A DNA stretch of 64,000 bases from Desulfoscipio sp. XC116 (lineage in GTDB: Bacteria > Bacillota > Desulfotomaculia > Desulfotomaculales > Desulfallaceae), in assembly GCF_039851975.1 (NCBI RefSeq), contig NZ_CP156660.1, forward strand, positions 3,291,035 to 3,355,034, given 5' to 3'. How positions within the stretch are numbered: the stretch's first letter is position 1; each line of letters opens with the position of its first letter. Positions 51,610-60,972 of this stretch are shown here, one piece after another. Under the pieces are notes generated by a model that was not told where the DNA came from, searched no databases, and was given only the letters and a program-made list of their open reading frames with translations. A program made the translations under genes and the position numbers.

Positions 51610-52686
51610 CTAAATCGTACTGATAATAGACCCCAGTTTTGCCCCTTCGAAACCAACCTCTATCTGATTAATTTCATCCTCAAGTTCATCATGCACGTAT
51701 GAGGGCATATTTTTCCTTGATACTACAAAGCCGCCAACTACCGGTTTTAAAATTGCATAGCACGAATTAATGTTTTCCAGTCTTTCCCTCATTAGGTTTT
51801 TAGAATCATCCATTTCATTTACACATTCGACAACTATATCCGGCCTGCAAATTCTTTCCGCGTCCGCCACCATGGAGACAGCCTCAACATTATCATCAAT
51901 ATATACTAATAGATCCGGCCTTAAAATGATAAAACCGTATTCTTCAACAAGTGACTCAATTGAATACCATTCTCTTTGATCACTATAACTATTGGCACTC
52001 CACAAGGCGCTGCAAAAAGCCGTTCTAAAAGCGACATACTTATCCAGCCTAGCGGAATGAATTATGGCGTCCGGAGCTAACAGCGCTTGTCTGCGCCCAA
52101 CCTCAAAAGCAAATTGTTTTGATTCAACAGGCAATGGAAGTGATTCTTTAGCAGTAACCGAATGCTTTATCACCTGCTTTGATTCCGGATTCTTAAGAGG
52201 CACATAATAAATTTTATCCGGTTCAAATAGTCTCAATAAAGAAAGAACTGTCCATTTTTCATAACCTTCTTGATACAGCCGCTTAAAAGACGCGTTTATA
52301 TTAACTGTTGTATCTAAAATAAATCTTTGCATTTCTATTTTGCCGCTGAGCAAATCAAACAACGGGTCGAATATTTCCCGTCTCATTTGGTCCAATGGCT
52401 TATGAAGAAATCTTTTAATATCATTCGGCATGAGAATATCATCTAAATCAAGAAGTTTTATCAATTCCCGTTCAATATTCAGGTAAGCCGCGCTCAAGAG
52501 GCCGGCATCATTAAGTAATGCAGGGAATTCTTCAGCGATATAGGTATCTCTAAGCTTATCGAACATAGAATAAAATGTTGGCTGTTTTGATTTGGGTATG
52601 TTTATAAGGTTATCTTGAATATCGACGTCCGGATGTTCCTCAACATACATTTTCAGTTCTCCGTATATGTCCTTCCACTTTTGCAT
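51610..52686 (-). CDS. uncharacterised soluble protein, 358 aa
   Basis: Soluble, acidic, no signal or membrane segment. The N-terminal ~170 residues look all-helical. The C-terminal part (ADAERICRPDIVVECVNEMDDS and later VVGGFVVSRKNMP) has alternating beta/alpha character with an acidic V-x-E-C motif, possibly nuclease-like. Not recognised. It shares direction with the catabolic operon but has ~370 bp upstream, so it may have its own promoter. Confidence 0.6.
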   Translation of the reverse strand: MQKWKDIYGELKMYVEEHPDVDIQDNLINIPKSKQPTFYSMFDKLRDTYIAEEFPALLNDAGLLSAAYLNIERELIKLLDLDDILMPNDIKRFLHKPLDQMRREIFDPLFDLLSGKIEMQRFILDTTVNINASFKRLYQEGYEKWTVLSLLRLFEPDKIYYVPLKNPESKQVIKHSVTAKESLPLPVESKQFAFEVGRRQALLAPDAIIHSARLDKYVAFRTAFCSALWSANSYSDQREWYSIESLVEEYGFIILRPDLLVYIDDNVEAVSMVADAERICRPDIVVECVNEMDDSKNLMRERLENINSCYAILKPVVGGFVVSRKNMPSYVHDELEDEINQIEVGFEGAKLGSIISTI

Positions 52687-53058
52687 GTTTCACAGCACCT
52701 CGTAAAATCTATATTAGAACCACGAATAAGCCTGAAATGCTATATAATGCGTAGTCAGGAAACGGTTATCAGGCAACTGGTGCCTAATGCAAGTTTACTG
52801 CACATAGAACAGTGATTTAAGCCATGCGAATTCTCTGACAATCAAGGAACGCCTGCGACTAATCTTATCTTGTCTTTACAATCCAACCTTGTTACAATAT
52901 ACTCGTGAATTTTTTTAAAGTAGGGTACTGGTGCCAGTATTGCTTTTACAGGAGAAATACTGCAACCCGTACTCTTTCTTGCCTCCCCCAAACCGGACAT
53001 CTGCGTTAACGCTTTTTCCCAATTCCGAGAGGCGCTTATTTCATAACTATTTTGTGTG
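52687..53058. other. intergenic region inside the catabolic cluster
   Basis: No gene, hairpin with T-run or clear promoter was found. It separates etfA from the uncharacterised gene. Confidence 0.4.
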
Positions 53059-54057
53059 CTATAACATCTTTAATTCTTCTATCAAATAAGGAACAATTTC
53101 ATTTAAGTCAGCCTGGATACCTAGATCGCACACATCAAATATTGGAGCTTGGGGGTCTTTATTAATGGCTATAATGTACTTTGATTTAAGAAAGCCGCAG
53201 GTGTAATGAGCGGCTCCACTGGCGCCGATACTTATAAACAGCTTGGGGCTTATAGTTTTGCCGCTGGAACCTATCAAATTGTCTTCCGCTATCCACTGAG
53301 CATCAAGAGCGGGCCTTGTTCCCCCTACGGCAGCGTTTAGAATTTCCGCCAATTCTTTCACAAGTTTAATATCTTCGGCTGACTTTATTCCTTTTCCGCC
53401 GGATACCACGACTGCGGCGCCTTCTACCGGCATAGCGGAAGATTGTTTCTCCACCATTTCTATAGTTTGTATTTTAAGATCTTCATCTGCCGCTTTATAG
53501 TCCACTTCTACTATTACTCCCTGCCTGGATTCATCTTTTTCCGGTTTTTCCGCGGTCCCGGAACTTAAAGTAGCCATGCAGGGTCTCTTTGCATCCCAGG
53601 AGATCTTGACTATCATACCGCCGCTAAAACCGGGAATACTCGCCACTAGCTGAGGTTTATCGCCAATCATATCCATACTCAAGTCAGTGCAATGGGCCGT
53701 CAAACCTGTTCTTACCCTGGCGGCCGCGGCGGGAGCCAGGTCCATACCTATGCTGTTGGCGCCAAATAACATAATTTCCGGTTTATATTGGTTAATGAGT
53801 TCGCTTATTATTCTGGTATAGGCATTGCTTTGGTAATACTTAAGCCGCGGATCCGAAACCAGATAAACCGTTTGTGCTCCGTAGCTTACCAATTCCTTAG
53901 CCAGGTCGCCGACATGATCACCAATCAATACTGCTGACAGCTTTCCACTTATATTTTGAGATAATTCCAGGCCCTTTCCTAATGTTTGGAGGGAAACATC
54001 CATTAATTTCCCATTTCTTTGTTCGACCCATACCCAAATTTCGTTATTTGTACTCAC
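53059..54057 (-). CDS. etfA: electron transfer flavoprotein alpha subunit, 332 aa
   Basis: FAD-binding Etf subunit. N-terminal alpha/beta domain (residues 1-190; AYTRIISELI, GANSIGMDLAPAAAAR), then the C-terminal FAD domain with VSGGKGIKS, VGGTRPALDAQWI, GSSGKTISPKLFISIGASGAAHY and INKDPQAPIFDVCDLGI. The usual G-x-T-G-K is S-S-G-K here. It is 13 bp after etfB. With the molybdenum hydroxylase upstream, it probably takes electrons from that enzyme or a linked dehydrogenase. Confidence 0.93.
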   Translation of the reverse strand: MSTNNEIWVWVEQRNGKLMDVSLQTLGKGLELSQNISGKLSAVLIGDHVGDLAKELVSYGAQTVYLVSDPRLKYYQSNAYTRIISELINQYKPEIMLFGANSIGMDLAPAAAARVRTGLTAHCTDLSMDMIGDKPQLVASIPGFSGGMIVKISWDAKRPCMATLSSGTAEKPEKDESRQGVIVEVDYKAADEDLKIQTIEMVEKQSSAMPVEGAAVVVSGGKGIKSAEDIKLVKELAEILNAAVGGTRPALDAQWIAEDNLIGSSGKTISPKLFISIGASGAAHYTCGFLKSKYIIAINKDPQAPIFDVCDLGIQADLNEIVPYLIEELKML

Positions 54058-54070
54058 TGTGCTCTCCTTT

Positions 54071-54874
54071 TTACAGAATATTTGCCCGGTTTAATTTCTC
54101 TACCACTTTTTTGGCCACCTCTTGCGGCGAACCGCTCAATATTTCTTTTTGCCTGTCTATCACCTGCTTAGAAGTGCCGACTACTTTTGTAGGTGAACCA
54201 TTATTACCGATGTAATCAAGGTTAATCTCCATATCAGCCGCGCTTAAAGTTGTGAAATCTTTATCGCCCGCGTCCATTATTCCCTCGGCAGTAATATCCC
54301 GTACTTCATTAATTTCCTTAACTACCGCAATTAAAGCGGGAAGTTTGACTTTTACTTTTAAATAACCGCCATATTCAATGTTCTGCTTAACGACTATGGT
54401 TGTTTCATCAATAAATCCAGCTTCACTGACACAGGTTACATGGGGAATATTTAATATTTCGGCAAGTTGCGGCGCCACTTGTCCGGTTGCCCCATCCTCG
54501 GTCTGGTTTCCGCAGATAATAATATCGGGATTCCCTATTTTGCGCATATATTCCGCCAGTGTATACGCGGTTGCCAGAGTGTCGGCTCCCGCAAAGGCCC
54601 TGTCGGATAAAAAAACAGCTTCATCCGCCCCTAAAGCCAGGGCCCAATCCAAAACTTCCCTTGCCTGGGGAGGTCCCATAGTTACAACAGTTAATTTACC
54701 TGAGTACTTATCTTTAATCCTCAACCCTTCTTCCAGTGCGTTTTCATCCAGAGGGTTTAATATGGCCGGGATTTTGTCTCTTTGGATACTGCCCGTTACA
54801 GGATCCAAGGTGATCTGAGAAAAGTATTCAGGATCACTTATTTGTTTTATACAAACAGCTATTTTTAAAGCCAT
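54071..54874 (-). CDS. etfB: electron transfer flavoprotein beta subunit, 267 aa
   Basis: EtfB with the start KIAVCIKQISDPE, NPLDENALEEGLRIKD, VTMGPPQAREVLDWALALGADEAVFLSDRAFAGADTLATAYTL and NQTEDGATGQVAPQLAEIL motifs. Length is a little above AMP-type EtfB and close to the versions of anaerobes. Whether the pair bifurcates electrons cannot be decided from these motifs alone. It follows the FAD subunit of the hydroxylase by 117 bp. Confidence 0.93.
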   Translation of the reverse strand: MALKIAVCIKQISDPEYFSQITLDPVTGSIQRDKIPAILNPLDENALEEGLRIKDKYSGKLTVVTMGPPQAREVLDWALALGADEAVFLSDRAFAGADTLATAYTLAEYMRKIGNPDIIICGNQTEDGATGQVAPQLAEILNIPHVTCVSEAGFIDETTIVVKQNIEYGGYLKVKVKLPALIAVVKEINEVRDITAEGIMDAGDKDFTTLSAADMEINLDYIGNNGSPTKVVGTSKQVIDRQKEILSGSPQEVAKKVVEKLNRANIL

Positions 54875-54991
54875 AATTACATCCTTTCCAGCATATTTTT
54901 ATATCTCTCTTTAAGCGTTGACCCGCATCATCGCAGATATACCGTAGAGCTTGGCAAGCTTTTGCTGCCCAAGCTCTACATCTAAAAAATA

Positions 54992-55963
54992 CTATTTACA
55001 GGCTAACAACGTCTTTTTGATCAATGACTTGGAAATTTCAATCTTATATTCGTTCCTTGAGAGAGCCTTGGCATCCTGTAAAGCCAAGTTAACCGCAGTG
55101 TCAACTGTTGCTTCATCCAGGGACTTGCCCTCAACATATTCCTCGGCTTTTTTTGCTGCGTAAGGATTGGCAAATACAGCGTTTAGACATACTTTGGCTT
55201 TCTTGACCGTATTTCCCTCGCATTCAACCAGCGACGCGCAGTTTACAATTGGAAAATCTATGGATTTCCTAATCGCAAATTTCTCGAATTTACTCTTTGC
55301 CTTTTCTGAAGGCCCGGGGATTTGTATTTCGACCACTATCTCGTCAGCATCCAATACTGAAAACTTCATCGGGTCTTCGGTCTGGTAAAAGTCCGCCATT
55401 TCAATGACTCTTTTTGAAGTTTTCACTTTGGCTTCCAATACTATCAGAGCCGGAGCAGTGTCGCTCGGATTGACCGCCAGGCAATCCTTGACATTCCCGA
55501 ATATGGAATGGTATCTGTTTTCTCCTTCTTCAGCATAACAATCTTTTCCGCCTTTTCTGATGCAATTGAACCTGTTGTTTGGCGAGCGATAATACCAGCA
55601 ACGGCAGTGTTGGCATATATTCCCGCCGATAGTGCCCATTTCTCTGATATGCGGAGAAGCCGTATACCGGGCTGCTTCAGCAAGCGCGGTATACTTATCG
55701 GTAATCAATGTATTGTGGGCAATATCCTCAAGCAAAGCCAGTGGGCCGATCTTCAACATGTTGTCTTCTTCCCTTATATAATCCATATCAGGTATTGTTT
55801 TAATGTTAATGAGCGCCTCCGGTCTTTCGGCGAAGACCTCGTCCTTAAACATGCCGATTATGTCGGTGCCACCCGCAATGACTTTTGCTTTGCCGTCAAA
55901 CTCTTTTAATAGGGATATTGCTTCATCTACCGTACGTGCATCGTAGTGTTTAAATCTTTTCAC
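54992..55963 (-). CDS. molybdenum hydroxylase FAD subunit with cysteine-rich insert, 323 aa
   Basis: CoxM/HcrB-type FAD subunit (IAGGTDIIG at residues 29-37, TIGGNICQ near 111). It carries an extra ~40-residue loop with C117, C120, C122, C134, C142 and C161 (RFNCIRKGGKDCYAEEGENR). A loop at this place in 4-hydroxybenzoyl-CoA reductase holds an additional [4Fe-4S] cluster. The first FAD subunit in this window lacks it. The start overlaps the Mo subunit stop by 4 bp. Confidence 0.88.
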   Translation of the reverse strand: MKRFKHYDARTVDEAISLLKEFDGKAKVIAGGTDIIGMFKDEVFAERPEALINIKTIPDMDYIREEDNMLKIGPLALLEDIAHNTLITDKYTALAEAARYTASPHIREMGTIGGNICQHCRCWYYRSPNNRFNCIRKGGKDCYAEEGENRYHSIFGNVKDCLAVNPSDTAPALIVLEAKVKTSKRVIEMADFYQTEDPMKFSVLDADEIVVEIQIPGPSEKAKSKFEKFAIRKSIDFPIVNCASLVECEGNTVKKAKVCLNAVFANPYAAKKAEEYVEGKSLDEATVDTAVNLALQDAKALSRNEYKIEISKSLIKKTLLACK

Positions 55964-58452
55964 TTCAGGCCACCCCGCTTTACGTTTGCTTTACTTATTG
56001 CCTTAAGGACCTTGTCCGGAGTCATTGGGTGATCGTCAACCCATTCGCCAATGGCATTGTAAATAGCTGCTCCAATCACACCCGGTACCACAGTGGCGAT
56101 ATCTTCACCAATACCATTCAACCCGTATGGGCCGTATCCCATTCCCGTCTCAAGGAGCAGGTTTACCGTAGTATCAACATCACGCATTGTGAAAACCTTA
56201 TAATCTATAAAGTTTGCATTTAATTTTACGCCGGTTTTGGGATCGTAAATCATTTCCTCCGCCATAGCTCTGCCGGCTCCCATATAATCCCCGCCATACT
56301 GCTGGCCTTCACATGTTTCAGGGCTTATAGCCTTACCAACATCGTTAATGTTAACTATTTTTTTAATTTCGACCCCGCCGGTGCCGGGATCAACTTCCAC
56401 CTCGGCAAAATACGCCTGCCTGGTCAAACGGTGTCTTCCCTTTTCAGTGCCATACCTTCCCTGACGGTGCCAATTCCAGGTAAAGAGGGGCGCCCTGGTA
56501 CCACCCTGGTTCAGGGTTGCCCGCTTGACAATTTCCGCTACAGGAACATTTATGCAGGGGTCGGCCTTCAGATAAACCACACTGTCCTTAACGTCCAGGT
56601 CGTCCGGATAATTGTCCGGGAAAGCGGGGGGATACGTTATATCAATTAATTTAATAGGAGTTGTGGCATATTCAAGCAGTTTTTGTTTCGCTTCCCTGGC
56701 GGCATTGCGAGTAACGTAAGCATCGACCGCCAGGTTGCAGGAACCGTCCGGCGTCATCATCTGGAAGCCTACTTCTTCAAAGAACCTGAAATTAACGTCT
56801 TCAAGTTTGAGCCCCATCTCTTCCGCAACAATCTGGCAGTGGGTGGTCATTGCATTCAGTCCGTCATCGGATTTTTGCGACAAGATATCCACTGTTCCAT
56901 CGCAGTGCATCAGTACACCGGCGCATGCCACACCGCGGGTGTCGTCCCATTCGTGTGTCCAGGTAAAGCCAATGCCATGCAGCTTGCCGTTCGGCAGCAG
57001 CTTTGTGCCCGGCAGATGCCATTTTTTATCCCAGTCTATAGCTTTTTTCCCAAGTTCTATCGCTTCTTTAAGACTGTCCCGATCGGGGAAGCCATGCTCT
57101 TTCTTAAACTTGGAAAGATACTCCATGTCACGCCCTTCAGTCCCGTCATTCTTTAAAGCGACAAGGGTTGGATCCATCCCCAGCTCGGCAGCCACGTGAT
57201 CAAATACTATGCTCAGACAAAGAGCGTTATGGTTTTGCTCACACCTAAACCAATAAGCGGGCGCGACATTTATATTTGTTTCCAGATAATTCAGCGCCAA
57301 ATTGGGTATCCTGGTATTCTCTTCAAAGTGATCAATGCCGTATTGTCCCATTTTGGCGCAAATGTTATCTATTTTTACCGCTGTGATTGTCCCGTCATTT
57401 CTAAATCCCACTTTAAAAGTGGTATGGCAGTCGGCGTCCTGAGACAAGTTGTAGAAATTATCTCTTCGGTTATAGAATGTCTTAACGGGCCGGCCGGTTC
57501 TCTTGGACAATATACCGCTGATAATATGAACCCCGTGGGTATGGTGCATCATAGGGTTGCCGCCCCCGCCAAACTGAGAACCCTGGTAGGGAACATGAAG
57601 TTTAATCCTGTTTAGCGGAATGCCCATTTTCATGCCAAAAATAATTTTCCCGTCATACGCTTGCTGTTGGTGCGCCCATATTTCTACGTTATCGCCTCTC
57701 CAGAGGATTACGTCGCTCATTGGTTCCGCGTCGGCAACTGAATATGGCCGTCTTCGCGCATCAAACTTAATTACCTTGTCCGCTTCTTTAAAGCCTTTCT
57801 CCACATCGCCATGCTCGATCTTTAATTTCCTGATAATGTTGTTCCTGTTGTTTATTTCAGCGGCCGCTAAAGGCGCTCCCGGTTTTAACGCTTCCATTGG
57901 ATTCAAGACCAGCGGCAGCTCTTCCCATTCAATATCGATCAGGCTCAAAGCTTCTTCAGCCAGTTCGGGAGTATCAGCGGCCACCGCCACTCCAACCGGA
58001 TGCCCTTCCCACCAAGCCACGCCGTCCAGTACGCGCCCCGCTCCTTGCTTCCACTGTTCCTGGGTTACCGCCAACTCTTCTTTACCGTGGTAAAAAGCCT
58101 GTCCATCCGACGCAAGATGGCCGGCATTAAATTTGGTCTCCAGACCGAAAAGCGGCTTGTCCGCCAGCTCGGGGTCGTCATACCGGAGTACGGCCCTTAC
58201 GCCGGGCAGTGCTTCGGCTCTTTCCGTACTCATAGACTTAATTCTAGCGTGAGCATAAGGAGACGGCATGATCCTGCAATATAACATCCCGGGAAGCTTT
58301 ACATCTCTTGTATATTCCGCCCTTCCACCGGCTTTTTCCTTGCCGCACATGCGAGCGATGCCACGTTTACCGATTATCGAGAATTCATCCTGGATATACC
58401 TATCGCGTACTAATGGCTCAATTTCCATTATTCCCAGCTTCTGCTTGTCCAT
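55960..58452 (-). CDS. xanthine dehydrogenase-family molybdenum-binding subunit, 830 aa
   Basis: Large catalytic subunit. An N-terminal extension of ~35 residues precedes the hammerhead domain (GGRAEYTRDVKLPGMLYCRI, ~45-190). The Mo domains have GSQFGGGGNP near 280 in place of the common GGGFGGK, and the active-site Glu in NGIGEDIATVVPG near 790. It is larger than the 767-aa homologue at 17624-19927 and clearly diverged from it. Flanked by its [2Fe-2S] and FAD partners, followed by Etf. The substrate may be an aromatic or heterocyclic acid or a CoA ester (inference). Confidence 0.88.
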   Translation of the reverse strand: MDKQKLGIMEIEPLVRDRYIQDEFSIIGKRGIARMCGKEKAGGRAEYTRDVKLPGMLYCRIMPSPYAHARIKSMSTERAEALPGVRAVLRYDDPELADKPLFGLETKFNAGHLASDGQAFYHGKEELAVTQEQWKQGAGRVLDGVAWWEGHPVGVAVAADTPELAEEALSLIDIEWEELPLVLNPMEALKPGAPLAAAEINNRNNIIRKLKIEHGDVEKGFKEADKVIKFDARRRPYSVADAEPMSDVILWRGDNVEIWAHQQQAYDGKIIFGMKMGIPLNRIKLHVPYQGSQFGGGGNPMMHHTHGVHIISGILSKRTGRPVKTFYNRRDNFYNLSQDADCHTTFKVGFRNDGTITAVKIDNICAKMGQYGIDHFEENTRIPNLALNYLETNINVAPAYWFRCEQNHNALCLSIVFDHVAAELGMDPTLVALKNDGTEGRDMEYLSKFKKEHGFPDRDSLKEAIELGKKAIDWDKKWHLPGTKLLPNGKLHGIGFTWTHEWDDTRGVACAGVLMHCDGTVDILSQKSDDGLNAMTTHCQIVAEEMGLKLEDVNFRFFEEVGFQMMTPDGSCNLAVDAYVTRNAAREAKQKLLEYATTPIKLIDITYPPAFPDNYPDDLDVKDSVVYLKADPCINVPVAEIVKRATLNQGGTRAPLFTWNWHRQGRYGTEKGRHRLTRQAYFAEVEVDPGTGGVEIKKIVNINDVGKAISPETCEGQQYGGDYMGAGRAMAEEMIYDPKTGVKLNANFIDYKVFTMRDVDTTVNLLLETGMGYGPYGLNGIGEDIATVVPGVIGAAIYNAIGEWVDDHPMTPDKVLKAISKANVKRGGLK

Positions 58453-58455
58453 ATG

Positions 58456-58956
58456 TTATTTTTTCCCTCCTTCCAGTTTTCTCCCCGCCTCTAGAACAGC
58501 TCCGATATGAGCCGGGTAAGTGCCGCAACGACATATATTACCTTCAAGAGCGTCTTTTATATCTTCCTCGTCCGGATTGGGGTTCTTGTCCAGCAATGCT
58601 TTGGCAGTCATCACAAAACCGGGAGTACAGTAACCGCATTGCATAGCGTGGTTATTCGCGTACGCATCCACTAACGGATGTCCCACTACTTCAAGGTTCT
58701 CAACTGTTTCTATCTCCCGTCCTTCACATTCAATAGCCAGTGCCATGCAGGATAAAATAGGTCTTCCGTCCATTATGACGGTACAGGATCCGCAGGCTCC
58801 CTTGTCACACATTTCTTTTGTTCCGGTTAACCCTAATTTGTCATGGATAAGCTCTCGCAAGGTCCAATGCGGTTCAATAACCAAGTTATATTCCTGGTTA
58901 TTAATTTTCATGGTGACCTTTTTGTTTCCGCCATCATCTTGTTGTTTTTGTATCAT
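58456..58956 (-). CDS. molybdenum hydroxylase [2Fe-2S] subunit, 166 aa
   Basis: C50, C55, C58 and C70 for the first cluster and the CGYCTPGF/CRCGTY motifs for the second. The N-terminal ~15 residues (MIQKQQDDGGNKKVT) are an atypical polar extension; an internal ATG at codon 16 is an alternative start. First of the three hydroxylase genes, 154 bp after the UxaA gene. Confidence 0.92.
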   Translation of the reverse strand: MIQKQQDDGGNKKVTMKINNQEYNLVIEPHWTLRELIHDKLGLTGTKEMCDKGACGSCTVIMDGRPILSCMALAIECEGREIETVENLEVVGHPLVDAYANNHAMQCGYCTPGFVMTAKALLDKNPNPDEEDIKDALEGNICRCGTYPAHIGAVLEAGRKLEGGKK

Positions 58957-59110
58957 TCCCTTATTGCTCCTTTCATCTTTAGTTGCCGTTTTCTTGTCAA
59001 ATTACCCTTCCGCTACCACCTTCCTTTAGGAAACATACTATAGAAAAATAACTACGCTTTACGATATTTCCTTATCTAATTTTTCATTTTATTTTCTCAA
59101 TTCGCACTAT

Positions 59111-60283
59111 TCAGATTACTGGCCCTGTAACATAAATATTTATGAATTTATTGTATTTATTGATTTCCGCCTTGCTCAGTCTCCCGTTACACACTTCATT
59201 AAAATAACTAAGTAATTTATTACTGTCGGTATCGAAAACCGATTCTATATCAACAACATCATTATCATTTATAGTAAAGCCCACATCAATAAGTTCATTT
59301 AGCTTGTCACATGTCCTTGGGTTTGCCGTTACCTTTATCACCGGGCAAATCGGGTATCCCTGCGGCGCGCCTCTGCCGGTCGTAAATATGATGATTTGAG
59401 CTCCCGCGGCAGCCAGTCCGGTAAGCAGTTCCGGCTCTCTTCCGGGGCTGTCAATCACAGTCAGTTTCCCTTCTCTTACCTGCTCGCCATACTCAATAAA
59501 ATCATCTATAGTCTTTGAGCCTGATTTTATAATCGCACCCAGGCTTTTTTCTTCGATAGTTGTAAGGCCTCCCTTGATATTGCCGGGAGTAGGCTGACCC
59601 TCACGCATATCCTCTCCAACGCTTTTTGCCCTGTTCTCCATGTTGATAATCGAGTTGATGATCTTGTCTTTGATCTCCTGATTTTTTATTCTTCTGATGA
59701 GATGGTTTTCAGCGCCAATCATTTCAGTAACTTCACCAAAAATAACTCTGCCGCCGCAGTCTATTATTTTGTCTACTGCCATTCCTACTATAGGATTTGT
59801 AAGCAGACCCGAAAGTGTGTCCGAAGAACCGCATTTTACACCAACCACCAGATCCGATATGGAGGCCGGTTTTTTCTCTTGCTTATTCAACTCTTCCGCC
59901 ATTAATTCAGCCAATTCAACGCCTTTTGCAACAGCCTTTGAAATGCCCCCTATTTCCTGAATAATTACCTTCTCAACCGGTTTGCCGGCTTGTCTGATTT
60001 TGTTTTCAACCTCTTCCAGATTTACGCCCTCGCAGCCAAGACTTACCAGCAGCACAGCCCCCACATTGGGATTTATCCCGAGTCCGGCTAAAGTAGAAGT
60101 CACCCTCTTTAAATCTATCGGCATCTGGCAGCAACCCTGGGGATGCAAGATAGGGACAGCATCTCTCACTTTATTTGAAATTGCTTCCGCTACTTCATTT
60201 GCACAAATTACTGTGGATATAATAGTAAGGTAATTCCTGATACCAACAGTTCCATCTTTTCTATGGTATCCATAAAAATTCAT
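59111..60283 (-). CDS. UxaA-family dehydratase/lyase large subunit, 390 aa
   Basis: Same superfamily as the gene at 48605-49765: VGIRNYLTIISTVICANEVA start, HPQGCCQMP near 48, GVKCGSSDTLSGLLTNP near 152, DSPGREPELLTGLAAAG near 278. With the separate SAF gene directly upstream it forms a split SAF + catalytic enzyme, the arrangement of two-subunit altronate-type dehydratases and of sulfolactate sulfo-lyase SuyAB. Which one cannot be decided by eye. The ATG follows AGGAGGACAATC. Confidence 0.85.
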   Translation of the reverse strand: MNFYGYHRKDGTVGIRNYLTIISTVICANEVAEAISNKVRDAVPILHPQGCCQMPIDLKRVTSTLAGLGINPNVGAVLLVSLGCEGVNLEEVENKIRQAGKPVEKVIIQEIGGISKAVAKGVELAELMAEELNKQEKKPASISDLVVGVKCGSSDTLSGLLTNPIVGMAVDKIIDCGGRVIFGEVTEMIGAENHLIRRIKNQEIKDKIINSIINMENRAKSVGEDMREGQPTPGNIKGGLTTIEEKSLGAIIKSGSKTIDDFIEYGEQVREGKLTVIDSPGREPELLTGLAAAGAQIIIFTTGRGAPQGYPICPVIKVTANPRTCDKLNELIDVGFTINDNDVVDIESVFDTDSNKLLSYFNEVCNGRLSKAEINKYNKFINIYVTGPVI

Positions 60284-60388
60284 GATTGTCCTCCTGCTGA
60301 AAACAACTATATTGGCGACCTAAAGCATAATTTCGCGTTCTGTTGCTCCGTTTTATCGAAAAAGGATCTTGATCTTGTCCTAAACCGC

Positions 60389-60673
60389 TTATTGATCCCC
60401 CCTGCCTCTCAAACTCTCGACATTATGCACATGCACATAATCTCCAGCGTCAATAAAAGAAGTGCTTACCCCTATTACTTCACCGTATTTAATGATGAGT
60501 GTGTTTTCAAGAACCCTACAAAGTGCAAATTTATGTCCAAAAGGTATGTCTGATTTGACTACGATTCCTTGCCCAGACTTAGATCCAACAATAACCGGCC
60601 TTGAACCTTCGGTGATATCGCATAAAGCCGTTGCTACATTGTCCCTTTCATTCATTACAATTGCCTTGATCAA
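60389..60673 (-). CDS. SAF-domain small subunit (UxaA/SuyA type), 94 aa
   Basis: A SAF domain fills the protein (VMNERDNVATALCDITEG, IPFGHKFAL, IIKYGEVIGVSTSFIDAGDYVHVHNVES). This is the N-terminal domain of fused UxaA or the SuyA subunit. The TTG at 60673 follows GAGGAGGTGATGAA. First gene after a sigma-54 promoter and head of the catabolic operon. Confidence 0.88.
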   Translation of the reverse strand: MIKAIVMNERDNVATALCDITEGSRPVIVGSKSGQGIVVKSDIPFGHKFALCRVLENTLIIKYGEVIGVSTSFIDAGDYVHVHNVESLRGRGDQ

Positions 60674-60718
60674 TTCATCACCTCCTCAAACCCTGAACTT
60701 TATTGTCATTTTTAAGTT

Positions 60719-60736
60719 ACGCAATTTTCATGCCGG
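60719..60736 (-). promoter_or_regulatory. sigma-54 promoter of the catabolic operon
   Basis: On the minus strand CCGGCATGAAAATTGCGT fits the -24/-12 type (GGCA-N6-TTGC; 10 bp between GG and GC), 46 bp upstream of the SAF start codon. A sigma-54 activator is encoded just upstream. Confidence 0.7.
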
Positions 60737-60819
60737 AGCTAAATAACTTAAGTTGTCTGACATTTCTTGCGAATACAAACTGCAATTTTATCATAATGAG
60801 ACATATGCGACGATTTCTA

Positions 60820-60877
60820 AACATGAAACCGGTATCATTGTGAGAATCATGTCTCACAATGATACCGGTTTCATGTT
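60820..60877. promoter_or_regulatory. 26-bp-arm palindrome, candidate activator site or barrier
   Basis: Arms 60820-60845 and 60852-60877 are perfectly complementary around 6 nt, with an inner TGTGAGA-N6-TCTCACA dyad. It lies ~85 bp upstream of the sigma-54 promoter and ~95 bp after the activator gene stop. No T-run follows on the minus strand. It fits an upstream activating sequence; it could also end the activator transcript. Confidence 0.6.
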
Positions 60878-60972
60878 CCCCAACAGCTATCAAACTGGCG
60901 TAGAAAGAACCAAAGGAGCAGCTATCTAATCACCAGGTTATTTAAATACTATTTGGACGTCAACAGACACGG

